Positions 25,528 through 34,676 of a DNA stretch of 64,000 nucleotides are shown here, piece after piece; the stretch's first letter is position 1, and every line of letters begins with the position of its first letter. The notes below the pieces were generated by a model. That model was not told where the DNA came from and searched no databases. It saw only the letters and a list, made by a program, of their open reading frames with translations. The position numbers and the translations under genes are program-made. This stretch comes from Mariniblastus fucicola (GTDB lineage Bacteria > Planctomycetota > Planctomycetia > Pirellulales > Pirellulaceae), in contig NZ_CP042912.1 of the NCBI RefSeq assembly GCF_008087665.1, forward strand, positions 3,038,001-3,102,000, in the 5' to 3' direction.

Positions 25528-27123
25528 ATGTTGGCCGATGATGACTTGGATGGCTTCGAAGATCTACTTGCGACGATGGAGGAAGACTCTGTCGAGTTCA
25601 AGATTCAATCTGCTCTGTTGAAAGCCAGGCGCGGGCAACTTCAACCTGCAGCAGATGATTTGCTCGCGTTGCTAAAGCAGAGTGAGCAAGACGAAGACTC
25701 GGGCGACGCCTATCAAATCGAAAGGCACTTGAGACAGGTGCTTGCCGAGGCGAATGATCAGGCGAGGCTTGTGCGAGCGTTTCCCAATGAAGAACGGTTT
25801 TGGCAAGTCGCTGACGACCTGATTCGCACTCAAGATTGGGACGGTTGCGAGGATTTGTTGAGGACTAGAAGTGCTGCACTCCGTGACGCCCGACGATGCT
25901 TGCCCTTTCTGGTCAACTGGGCTCAGGGAGAGTTCGGTGTGTTGGCAACGTTGAACGAAAGCGTGGATGCCATTCCCGTGTCCAATTCCAATCTGCAGCG
26001 ACTGTATGAGCCGATTGTCAAAAGCTGCATTTTGGAAAACGAACCTGAAAGGGCGCGGACTTGGGCAAATCGAATGGCGGACAGTGCCGAAAGACGCAAC
26101 GCATTGATTGCGATCGAGATGCACAACGGCGATTGGTCGGAAGCGGTAAAACTGCTCAGACAGATGGACGCCGATGAGCGATCCTATTTGCCGAGCGACA
26201 AAATTTACTGGACCGATACAGCGTTTGATAATTTGAAAGTCGCGGATCTGATCTCGCCGCGTCCCGTCTGGAACGTTCCGGAAGTTTACGATTTGCGGCT
26301 CAAGTTCCTGTTTGCTGAATCACCTAAACTTGATTCGGAGCAATTGAAGACGCTGTTTTCGGATGCCGTCGAAGGAGAGCTTTCAGTCAAGACCTTTCCG
26401 GCGGCGAAAGACGGCACTTCCTGGATCTCGCTTTCGTCAGACGATGTCGAGTTGGTCTTTACGATTTTGAGCGTTGACTATGAGGACAACTCGGATTCGG
26501 AAAACAGCAGTTCCCGCACGGACGAGAATCGGATGCAAAAGAACTTTGCGTCAGCGAGGACGCTTGTATTGCTTACCGTTGTTTTCAAGGAATCCGCTTC
26601 GCCAGCTAAGTCACTGCAACTGGCTGATCGCCTGGCTCGTCCGATGTGCAGTCTCAAACCGTTGGCGTTTGGCCGCGACTATTATTGGCTGGATCAGTCA
26701 GTTTTCGAATCATGGTTTGAAGCGAAGAAAAAGGATCGGAAGCGTCTGTTTGCGACAAAAGAATGCAAGGGGATCTGGAGCTATCCTGAGGAAGAGGAAG
26801 CGGCAGATGTGGAAGCAAAGTCTCTCGATTTTCAGATCGAACTTTCGTCCGCGTTGAAATCGTTTTTGGCGTCGAACGACGATTCCAAACACTTTGATGT
26901 CGAAGTTACCGCGACCGATTCGATGTCCCGGTACTTGGTTCGAGTCAATCGCGTGAAACGTGACAGTTACGGAAACATTAACCTCATCGGCACCGCGCGG
27001 TATGCGAAAGACGTTCCCCAAGTCGGGCTGTATCGCGGCCAGTTGTCGATTCCAATTTCTCAGATCGTCAGCTTCAATGCAAAATTGGACCAACAAACCC
27101 ATGCGGCCCAGCTTGAGCCCTGA
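25528..27123 (+). CDS. C-terminal continuation of the TPR-like protein, after the in-frame TAG
   Basis: This frame is exactly in phase with the preceding gene (two sense codons, CAG CTG, separate the TAG from the ATG at 25528). It encodes 531 residues: helical TPR-like sequence for about the first 220 (D-D-L-L-A-L-L-K-Q-S, W-S-E-A-V-K-L-L-R-Q), then a beta-richer domain of unknown type (about 250-531) with F-D-V-E-V-T-A and I-G-T-A-R-Y-A. It has no signal peptide or anchor of its own and no ribosome-binding site directly before the ATG. As a separate gene it would make a cytoplasmic fragment whose C-terminal domain probably belongs outside the membrane. I treat it as the 3' part of one interrupted gene. 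Confidence 0.7.
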   Translation: MLADDDLDGFEDLLATMEEDSVEFKIQSALLKARRGQLQPAADDLLALLKQSEQDEDSGDAYQIERHLRQVLAEANDQARLVRAFPNEERFWQVADDLIRTQDWDGCEDLLRTRSAALRDARRCLPFLVNWAQGEFGVLATLNESVDAIPVSNSNLQRLYEPIVKSCILENEPERARTWANRMADSAERRNALIAIEMHNGDWSEAVKLLRQMDADERSYLPSDKIYWTDTAFDNLKVADLISPRPVWNVPEVYDLRLKFLFAESPKLDSEQLKTLFSDAVEGELSVKTFPAAKDGTSWISLSSDDVELVFTILSVDYEDNSDSENSSSRTDENRMQKNFASARTLVLLTVVFKESASPAKSLQLADRLARPMCSLKPLAFGRDYYWLDQSVFESWFEAKKKDRKRLFATKECKGIWSYPEEEEAADVEAKSLDFQIELSSALKSFLASNDDSKHFDVEVTATDSMSRYLVRVNRVKRDSYGNINLIGTARYAKDVPQVGLYRGQLSIPISQIVSFNAKLDQQTHAAQLEP

Positions 27124-27165
27124 AAGATCCCCAACCTCACGGCTTACAGACTACATACTGAAAAG

Positions 27166-27238
27166 CACTCCCGAGAGGATTCGAACCTCCGACACCAGCT
27201 TTAGGAAAGCTGTGCTCTATCCCCTGAGCTACGGGAGC
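27166..27238 (-). tRNA. tRNA-Arg (anticodon CCT)
   Basis: On the minus strand a complete 73-base cloverleaf can be drawn. It has a seven-pair acceptor stem (with one G-U), a D arm GCTC/GAGC, an anticodon stem CAGCT/AGCTG with loop TTCCTAA, a five-base variable region and a T arm GGAGG-TTCGAAT-CCTCT. Anticodon CCT reads AGG. The CCA end is not encoded. It lies antisense between the TPR gene and the hybrid kinase gene. Confidence 0.95.
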
Positions 27239-27884
27239 AAAATTGGCAGTCAGCCGAGGTCAATTTATGACCGCAACGGTCGGCCGACGACCTTTTCATC
27301 TCGAACCGCCGTGTTTGTTACGGCGAAATTCTTTACCGCCGGAATTCTACACGGGGAACCGCATTGTAGCCATAACCGATCCGGCACCTCGTTTGAGCGG
27401 CCATGATTGTTCGGGGGCAAGGCATCTTCGTTCGGAAGCGTTGCTACTCGCCATCGATCAAGAAAAAGAGTCATGATTGCGTCACTTGAGTGGCAACACT
27501 GCGACCCCCATACCGTGACGGAGCGTGGCAATGCATGCGCTTCTTGTGAGCGTCGCTAAACCAGTCCGGTCGTTTGGGGGTCAGCAAGTCAAGGCAGTTC
27601 AATGTCGCAACAGCGATCTCAGCCGTCGTCATGACGTTTCAGCAAATCTGAGCGAATGGTTCGAAACTTGCTTGTCTGAAATAAGGCTCGTCGTGGGATG
27701 AGGGTGCAACGTTCAATCGATCTGTGATCGAAGATTTTTCAACGTACCTTCAAACATTTGTTTGGAGGAATCTGGTTATAATCCAAACCCTGCAAACGGT
27801 GAGCTGCTCGCGAGTTGGAAGGGAATTCAGCCTGAACGTTTTCAAGTGCAAACAAGGCATGAACAGAGATGGAAATGAGAAGAA
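27239..27884 (+). other. Gene-free region upstream of the hybrid kinase
   Basis: I see no credible gene in these 645 bases. It contains a spaced inverted repeat, GACCCCCA near 27503 with TGGGGGTC near 27573, and a good -10 element near 27777. The tRNA-Arg promoter must also lie at its left end, reading leftward. A small RNA cannot be excluded, but nothing specific supports one. Confidence 0.55.
27754..27782 (+). promoter_or_regulatory. Candidate sigma-70-type promoter for the hybrid kinase gene
   Basis: A perfect TATAAT lies at 27777-27782, about 100 bases before the ATG. The -35 region 17 bases upstream (ACATTT/CATTTG) is weak. This is the only consensus -10 in the region. Confidence 0.35.
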
Positions 27885-30800
27885 ATGACAGAGCTTGCTG
27901 CGGCGTCTGAAACAGGGAACACGACTCGAACGCCTATCGTTGCCATCGGTGCTTCCGCGGGCGGACTGACGGCTCTTGAGTTGTTGTTCGAACAATTGCC
28001 TCCAAGGACCGGGGCTGCGTTTGTCGTTATCCAGCACCTGTCTCCAGACTATCAAAGCCATATGCCGGAGCTGCTCGGTCGGCGTACGAAGATGCCGACA
28101 GTGCAGATGACGGAGGCCACGACGCCGCAGAGCAACACGGTCTATCTGCTGCCGCCCGGCAAGCATGTTGAATTGCTGGCCGGAAGTTTGCAGTTGCGCG
28201 AGCGCGAAGACGATGGCGAACTCAATTTGCCAATCGACAAATTTTTTCGGTCTTTGGCCAGCGAAGACGATCGGGAATCGGAACGTCAAATCGCGGCAAT
28301 GATTCTTTCGGGAACCGGCAGCGATGGGAGTCTTGGCGTTGCGGAAATTAACAAGGCCGGCGGATTGGTGCTTTGTCAGGATGAAGATTCTGCGCAGTTC
28401 AACGGCATGCCGCTCAATGCGATCAAAACCGGAGCCGTTCATTTAGTCGGCACGGTGCCCGAGTTGGCCGAGTCGCTGGCCTTGTTTGTTGGTGGCGTTT
28501 CCATTGAAAACGTAATCGCCCAGTCGTCGCCACGGATCGAACGCAACGATCTGGAATCGGTCTATGCACGGCTAGAAGGATCCTGCGGAGTGGACTTTGG
28601 GCAGTACAAACACGGGACTTTCACCCGTCGACTTTCGCGTCGAATGATGATGGCGAAAACCGATCAGCTTTCGGATTACATTGAGATTCTGGACAGCGAT
28701 CCGACTGAGCTTGCGCAATTGGCCGACGATTTGATGATCGGCGTCACACGTTTCTTTCGCGACCCCGACGGCTACATGCGTTTACGGAACCGCTGCATTC
28801 GAAAGATTGTCGAAAGCAAATCGGCCGGCGATGAAATGCGTGTTTGGATCGCTGGATGTGCAACCGGCCAGGAAGCTTACAGCGTGGCGATGCTGGTGCA
28901 CGACGAAATTGAGAAACGCGGCGTCAATATCGTAGCCAAGATATTTGCGACCGATGTTCATCCGGAAGCCGTGCGTTTTGCTCAACGCGGTCAGTATCCG
29001 CTCGATGCATTGACAGAAGTCCCTAAGCAGCTGCGAGACAAATTCATTTGCGAACAGGGCGACACATTCGAAGTCGAGAAGAAAGTTCGTGAGTCGATTG
29101 TTTTTGCGCGGCACGACGTGCTGCGTGACGCACCGTTTACGAATCTTGATCTGGTTACGTGTCGCAATTTGCTAATCTATTTGCTCGAAGAATCCCAGCT
29201 TCGCGTTCTTGCATCGTTTGCTCATGCTCTGAAAAAACGCGGCGTCTTGTGGCTTGGGCCGAGTGAGACGCCGGGCGAATTGATCGAAGATTTCACGCCG
29301 CTGGACAAACACTGGCGGATTTTTCAGAAAGAACGCGACCGTCGGATGCCGCTGGATCTGAAGCTTAGAAAACGAGCGCCATCGAACGTCGGCCTATCTA
29401 TCCGTCCCCGATCATCACGCGCTCCGTCAGCGGCGTTGGTGAATAGCTATGACGTTCTGCTGGATCAATACGCACCCACGGGAATTTTGGTTGATGATTC
29501 TCTACAGGTACTGCAGATTTTCGGCGACGTTTCGAATTATACCGCCCAGTTGAAGGGGCGGATGAGCGGGACGATTGAAGACATTTTGATCGAGTCGCTT
29601 TCGATGCCGCTGGCGATCTTGATGCAGCGAATGAAGCTGAATCAGTTGGCGAACGAATCGGAACGTGCTCTGGTCGACGGAGCCAGCATTGAAATTCGCG
29701 TGAAAGCGATCCCGCATCGTAGTTTAAGTGAAACGCACTACTTCATCTCGTTTCACGACGAAGCATTTGCACTGCGAAAGGTCATTCTTCCGCCAGACAA
29801 AATTCCTCAATCCGATATTGCGACCGCGTTTGCAACGCCAGCGATTGTGACCGCTGATTCTGGCACGCCTTTGCCCGAAACGGGCGCCGCAGCGGCGGGT
29901 ACGGTCACGATGATGGCCGAGCGGATTCGGCTATTGGAAATTGAGCTGGAGTTTACCCGCGAGAATCTTCAGGCGACGATCGAGGAAGTTGAAACGACGA
30001 ATGAAGAATTGCAGTCCAGCAATGAAGAGCTTACCAGCAGCAACGAAGAACTGCAGAGTACGAACGAGGAACTTCACAGCGTCAATGAAGAGTTGCACAC
30101 AACGAACTCCGAAAGCAGTCGGCGGCTGACTTTGCTGACCGAATTAACGATGGACCTCGAAAACGTGATGCGAGAGAGTGAAATCGGAATCGTGCTGGTC
30201 GACGCTGACAAAAACATCCGTCAGATCACTCCCGCCGCGGCAGATATGCTGTTGATCCGGCGCAAAGAAATCGATGGCGAATCGCTGACCGGTTACGCTC
30301 ACGCTCTCAATGAAATCGACCTGATCGAGCTCATCGACGAAGCCTTTGAAAATAATCGTTCCATCGAACTCGAGACGTCGGACCGGCGAAACGATCCGTT
30401 GTTATTGCGGGTGACGCCTTATCGTGATGGATCCGGAACGCTGCTGACGATGACCAATCTGCGTAGCGTCAAGGAAACGTCGGAAAAACTCTTGAAACTC
30501 ACTTCGATCGTCGAAGACAGCACCGACGCGATCATTGGTGTCGAACTTTCTGGTCGAGTCTCCAGTTGGAATCGCGGCGCGGCACGCCTTTTCGATTTGG
30601 AGTTGGACGTCGAGCGTAATGTCGAGCTTGAGGATGTGATCCCGGAGTCGGTTTACCAGCCTTGTGAGCGACTGATCGATGAGCTTGCGCAAAAGGGAGA
30701 AGTGGCCGCCAAAGAGGTCAGAGTCCGCCTCAATGATAAAAAATTGAACCTGCTGATTCGCGTAACGCCGGTTCTCGACGAACACAAACGCGTTTCTTCT

Positions 30801-33131
30801 GCGGCGATCACGTTGTACGACATGACTGCGATGCGCGCCGCCGAAGAGCAATTGAACTTGCGGACCCGGGCGATCGATTCAGCCAGCAACGGTTTCATCA
30901 TTGTCGACGCTCTTGCTGATGACATGCCGATTGTTTACGCCAACCAGGGCTTCCTCAAACTGACCGGTTTTAATCCTGAAGAGATCGTCGGTCGCAACTG
31001 TCGCTTTCTGCAAGGACCTCAAACAGACGAGGCAGACATTCAGAAAATTCGTGACGCGGTACGAGACAAAACGGATTGCCACGTGATGATCCTGAATTAC
31101 CGCCGCGATGGTAGGGCTTTTTACAACGACTTGGTCATTACCCCAATCCGCAATGGCGAGGGCGTCGTCACCCATTTCGTAGGCGTTCAAAATGACGCGA
31201 CGGAGATTGTAAAGGCTCAGCAAACGCTGGAGGCCAGCGAACTCGAATATCGTAGTACGTTTGAAAACGCTGCCATTGGAATCGCCCACATCGGCATGAG
31301 CGGCGAATGGCTTCGCGTCAATCAGAAGCTCTGTGACATCGTCGGTTACTCAAACGCAGAGCTTACAGAAAAGACATTTCAACAGATTACGCACCCCGAG
31401 GATTTGGACAAGGATTTGCTGCAATTCGCGATGATGAAACGCGGTGAGATTCCGGGTTATTCGATGGAAAAGCGGTATTTGCATCGCGATGGGCACGTGG
31501 TCTGGATCAATTTGACGACTTCGGTGCGTCGCAATCGAGCCGGAGAGCCTGAATGTTGTATCTCTCTTGTGGAAGACATTTCTGCCCGCAAGGAAACGGA
31601 ACAAAAACTTTCGGCGTCCCGTGCCATCATCACCGAAGTCATCCAACAGAGCGATGAACCATTCGTCAGTTTCGACCACGAAGGAAAAATTCTGGTCGCC
31701 AACAGGGCTGCCGGCGAACTGACTTCCTTCAGCGAGGATCTTGTCGGGAAAGACTACGAAGACCTGTTTGCCAACGAGCCAGAATCGCCTTTATTGGCAG
31801 CGCTTGATCGCGTGCGGCGGTCGCAACGCGGCGAGATGACCGAGTTCTTTTCCCGGTTGCTCAATCGTTGGTACGACGCCCGAGTGTTTCCGGTTGAAGG
31901 TGGCGCCGCGGTTTATATGACTGACGTAACTGGCCGCAAAGAAACGGAGTCGTATCTGGAGCGAGCCCGTGCGGCGGCAGAAGAAGCCAGTCGTGCGAAG
32001 AGTAACTTTTTGACCAACATGAGTCACGAAATTCGTTCTCCGATGTCCGCAATTCTCGGCTTTTCCGACATCGCGTTGCGAGATCTGCAAGACGGGAAGA
32101 AAGTCGACCCGGAAAACCTGGAAACGGTAATTCGAAACGGCCGATTTTTGCTTCGCATCATCAACGACATTCTTGACCTGTCGAAAGTCGAAGCGGGCAA
32201 GCTCGAAGTCCGCAAGACGCGATTCAAACTGTTGCCGATGCTGACCGAGATCAAGGAATTGATGCGGCATCGCAGCGATTCAACTGGCGTACCGCTCTCG
32301 TTTGAGTTCAGTTCTCCGGTGCCTGAGCGGCTTCACAGTGATCGCTCGCGATTGGAGCAGGTTCTCGCCAACCTGATCGGCAACGCATTGAAATTTACGC
32401 CCGAAGGAAACGTCCGCGTCGTGGTTGACGTGTCGCCTGACCGTTCCGGATTGCTTCGGTTTCGAGTCATCGACACCGGAATCGGAATTTCGAAACAGAA
32501 TCAGGAGCGGCTCTTCGAATCCTTCACCCAAGTCCACGATCGCAAACGAGTCGGCGTAGAAGGCACTGGACTGGGGCTCGCGATCAGCAAACGACTGGCG
32601 AAACTGCTGGGAGGCGACATTGATGTCGACAGCGTCGAGGGCGAGGGAAGTTGCTTCACTTTGTTGATTCCGTTCGACGAATCGATTAACCGAATCAAAG
32701 CCGGCGCCGAAGATCTGGTTTTCAAAAAGCGCACGCAGGCAGACCTGGAGGCGATTTCGGCACGTGTGCTAGTCGCGGACGACGCTCGTGATATTCGTCT
32801 GGTGACGCGGACCTTCCTGTCGCGTGCCGGGGCGGACGTGACGGAAGTCGTCAACGGTGCCCAGGCTGTGAAAGCGGTCTGTGACGCCGAAGCCGAGAAC
32901 CGGCCTTTCGACCTGATCCTGATGGACATGCAAATGCCCGAACTTGACGGACGTGAAGCGACCCAACGGTTGCGTGAGCAGGGTTTTACGCTGCCGATTA
33001 TCGCGCTGACCGCTGGTGCAACATCGGAAGAAGTCGAAGCTTCTTTTGCTGCGGGCTGTACGGAGTTTGTTGCCAAGCCCGTCGATGGGTTGGATCTTGT
33101 GAATCGGGTTTCAAGATTGCTTGGCCAGTGA
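27885..33131 (+). CDS. CheB-CheR-PAS-LOV-PAS hybrid histidine kinase with receiver
   Basis: This 1748-residue cytoplasmic protein combines several modules. A CheB methylesterase domain has Ser24 in G-A-S-A-G-G, His51 and Asp147 in G-T-G-S-D-G. A CheR methyltransferase domain spans about 222-480 (T-R-F-F-R-D, I-A-G-C-A-T-G-Q-E-A-Y-S, T-C-R-N-L-L-I-Y). A coiled coil of N-E-E-L-x-S repeats covers about 683-745, followed by about five PAS domains. The third PAS (about 1000-1115) carries G-R-N-C-R-F-L-Q with Cys1039 and the matching N-Y-R-R-D-G, F-Y-N and G-V-Q, a full LOV flavin signature. The kinase follows with His1381 (M-S-H-E-I-R), N-A-L-K-F-T-P-E-G, D-T-G-I-G and G-T-G-L-G-L-A. A receiver ends the protein with Asp1681. 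No chemotaxis genes adjoin it. The targets of the CheB/CheR part are unknown. Confidence 0.96.
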   Translation: MTELAAASETGNTTRTPIVAIGASAGGLTALELLFEQLPPRTGAAFVVIQHLSPDYQSHMPELLGRRTKMPTVQMTEATTPQSNTVYLLPPGKHVELLAGSLQLREREDDGELNLPIDKFFRSLASEDDRESERQIAAMILSGTGSDGSLGVAEINKAGGLVLCQDEDSAQFNGMPLNAIKTGAVHLVGTVPELAESLALFVGGVSIENVIAQSSPRIERNDLESVYARLEGSCGVDFGQYKHGTFTRRLSRRMMMAKTDQLSDYIEILDSDPTELAQLADDLMIGVTRFFRDPDGYMRLRNRCIRKIVESKSAGDEMRVWIAGCATGQEAYSVAMLVHDEIEKRGVNIVAKIFATDVHPEAVRFAQRGQYPLDALTEVPKQLRDKFICEQGDTFEVEKKVRESIVFARHDVLRDAPFTNLDLVTCRNLLIYLLEESQLRVLASFAHALKKRGVLWLGPSETPGELIEDFTPLDKHWRIFQKERDRRMPLDLKLRKRAPSNVGLSIRPRSSRAPSAALVNSYDVLLDQYAPTGILVDDSLQVLQIFGDVSNYTAQLKGRMSGTIEDILIESLSMPLAILMQRMKLNQLANESERALVDGASIEIRVKAIPHRSLSETHYFISFHDEAFALRKVILPPDKIPQSDIATAFATPAIVTADSGTPLPETGAAAAGTVTMMAERIRLLEIELEFTRENLQATIEEVETTNEELQSSNEELTSSNEELQSTNEELHSVNEELHTTNSESSRRLTLLTELTMDLENVMRESEIGIVLVDADKNIRQITPAAADMLLIRRKEIDGESLTGYAHALNEIDLIELIDEAFENNRSIELETSDRRNDPLLLRVTPYRDGSGTLLTMTNLRSVKETSEKLLKLTSIVEDSTDAIIGVELSGRVSSWNRGAARLFDLELDVERNVELEDVIPESVYQPCERLIDELAQKGEVAAKEVRVRLNDKKLNLLIRVTPVLDEHKRVSSAAITLYDMTAMRAAEEQLNLRTRAIDSASNGFIIVDALADDMPIVYANQGFLKLTGFNPEEIVGRNCRFLQGPQTDEADIQKIRDAVRDKTDCHVMILNYRRDGRAFYNDLVITPIRNGEGVVTHFVGVQNDATEIVKAQQTLEASELEYRSTFENAAIGIAHIGMSGEWLRVNQKLCDIVGYSNAELTEKTFQQITHPEDLDKDLLQFAMMKRGEIPGYSMEKRYLHRDGHVVWINLTTSVRRNRAGEPECCISLVEDISARKETEQKLSASRAIITEVIQQSDEPFVSFDHEGKILVANRAAGELTSFSEDLVGKDYEDLFANEPESPLLAALDRVRRSQRGEMTEFFSRLLNRWYDARVFPVEGGAAVYMTDVTGRKETESYLERARAAAEEASRAKSNFLTNMSHEIRSPMSAILGFSDIALRDLQDGKKVDPENLETVIRNGRFLLRIINDILDLSKVEAGKLEVRKTRFKLLPMLTEIKELMRHRSDSTGVPLSFEFSSPVPERLHSDRSRLEQVLANLIGNALKFTPEGNVRVVVDVSPDRSGLLRFRVIDTGIGISKQNQERLFESFTQVHDRKRVGVEGTGLGLAISKRLAKLLGGDIDVDSVEGEGSCFTLLIPFDESINRIKAGAEDLVFKKRTQADLEAISARVLVADDARDIRLVTRTFLSRAGADVTEVVNGAQAVKAVCDAEAENRPFDLILMDMQMPELDGREATQRLREQGFTLPIIALTAGATSEEVEASFAAGCTEFVAKPVDGLDLVNRVSRLLGQ

Positions 33132-33341
33132 TGCGGGTTGACTCGGACAGCCGGATGACCCGCATAGCCGCTCCGATCTTTCAGCCGCAAAAACTGCTTT
33201 GTTCGTGCTGATCCAAAGTTCCTGTGAAACTTGTCACAGAGTTCATGATCTTTCGTTCGTGTATAGGTAACACGACCTAATCTTTTCGGATCAACCGTCA
33301 TTGCGAGTTGCACAAATCGTTGAAGCAAAAATAATGGAGCC

Positions 33342-34370
33342 ATGGAACATCGGATCGGAATTCGACGCAAGGCATGCAGAGCAGGATTCACGCTGGTTGA
33401 GCTTCTCGTGGTCATTGCGATCATTGGAATTCTTGTTGGGATGTTGCTGCCCGCCGTGCAGCAAGTTCGCGAGGCTGCTCGGCGAACACAATGTGCCAAC
33501 CGTCTGAAACAAATCGCTCTCGCAACGCTGAACTACGAATCAGCGCAAATGCACTTTCCGACCAGCTTCGACGTCGAACCTGGCGAAATTCGACGCGGGT
33601 CATGGTCCGTACAGGCTAAGCTGCTCCCGTTTATCGAACAGTCAAACGTCCTTGTGAAAATCGACTTCGATACCGATTGGCACGAGCAGCTGGAAAGCGG
33701 AGTCCACGCAATCGGCGTCCCGGTCTACAGCTGTCCCAGTGATGTCCATCGAGGCAATCGGATTCGCGACGGCGTCCGCTACGTGCACTCAACCAGCTAT
33801 GGATTTAACATGGGAACGTGGCTCATTTTCGATCCGACAACCATGAAAACAGGGAGCGGTGTTTTTTGCGTCGCTGAACCGACCACGCACGCTTCGATCC
33901 GGGACGGGACCAGCAACACAATATGCGCGACCGACGTGAAGGCTTTCACATCCTACATCCGCAATGCCGAATCGTTTGACGTTTCCCTGCCAGCGACGAC
34001 CGAGCATTTTCTTTCCGCGACGGGCGAGAGGAAACTGGGGGCCAAGATTGAGGACAACACCGGTCACACCGTTTGGGTGGATGGCCGAGTTCACCACGCC
34101 GGGATGACGGTCACCTACACGCCGAACTCTTTCGTGCGGCATGAAGCCGACGGGGAAGTCTTCGACATCGATTTTAACTCCCAGCAGGAGGGCCGCGATT
34201 TGACCAATCCGACCTATGCCGCAGTGACGTCACGATCGTGGCATCCGCGTGGCGTTAACGTGGCGCGGATGGACGGAAGTGTCGGCTTTGTGGACGAAGA
34301 TGTGGAACTTGAAGTTTGGCGGGCTCTGGGGTCGATAGATGGCGGAGAGCCCACGATGTCGGTTCACTAA
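33342..34370 (+). CDS. DUF1559 pseudopilin-like protein
   Basis: This 342-residue protein is a classical planctomycete DUF1559 protein. After a short basic leader (residues 1-14) comes the prepilin peptidase site [17 protein letters not shown], giving a type IV pilin-like helix. It is followed by [14 protein letters not shown], the N-R-L-K-Q-I segment and a globular beta-rich domain. That domain has D-G-T-S-N-T-I and a C-terminal M-D-G-S-V-G-F, equivalent to the usual H-x9-D-G end. It is probably assembled or displayed at the envelope after processing. The ATG at 33342 has GGAG immediately upstream, though closely spaced. It stands alone between the hybrid kinase and tRNA-Lys. The role of the family is still unclear. 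Confidence 0.95.
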   Translation: MEHRIGIRRKACRAGFTLVELLVVIAIIGILVGMLLPAVQQVREAARRTQCANRLKQIALATLNYESAQMHFPTSFDVEPGEIRRGSWSVQAKLLPFIEQSNVLVKIDFDTDWHEQLESGVHAIGVPVYSCPSDVHRGNRIRDGVRYVHSTSYGFNMGTWLIFDPTTMKTGSGVFCVAEPTTHASIRDGTSNTICATDVKAFTSYIRNAESFDVSLPATTEHFLSATGERKLGAKIEDNTGHTVWVDGRVHHAGMTVTYTPNSFVRHEADGEVFDIDFNSQQEGRDLTNPTYAAVTSRSWHPRGVNVARMDGSVGFVDEDVELEVWRALGSIDGGEPTMSVH

Positions 34371-34516
34371 ACAGGCGAAAAAAGCTTCGCAATGGTTGCA
34401 TTCGGGCGCTTTCGAAAAGAAATTTCCGAACCTGTTTGGTGGCACTTGACACTAACAGACCAATCAGGCATCTTATTGCCTTCTCGCAGCCGACCAAAGC
34501 GTCAGACGCGAGTATC

Positions 34517-34589
<73 letters not shown>

Positions 34590-34598
34590 CTCGAAATT

Positions 34599-34639
34599 AC
34601 CCGGCTCAAACGTCTTGTGCGTTCGAACCGGGTTTTTTT
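34599..34639 (+). terminator. Intrinsic terminator after tRNA-Lys
   Basis: A long hairpin with arms beginning ACCCGG and ending CCGGGT (with one or two mismatches inside) is followed directly by seven T residues. It is well placed to end the tRNA-Lys transcript and shields the convergent DUF1080 gene. Confidence 0.88.
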
Positions 34640-34676
34640 ATGCTTGGTCCAATCGGGGGAGAGCAGCATCCTCTAC

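Noticed and set aside
25519-25530. Programmed amber read-through signal
   Set aside because: TAG-CAG-CTG only partly resembles the CAR-YYA context known from plant viruses, and that context is not established for bacteria. I keep the in-frame stop as a finding but do not claim read-through.
27243-27531. Small frames on both strands after tRNA-Arg
   Set aside because: Composition is random-like, with no ribosome-binding site, no motif, and overlap with each other.
33131-33165. Terminator after the hybrid kinase gene
   Set aside because: Arms ATGCGGGT/ACCCGCAT can pair, but the loop is about 19 bases and no T-run follows.
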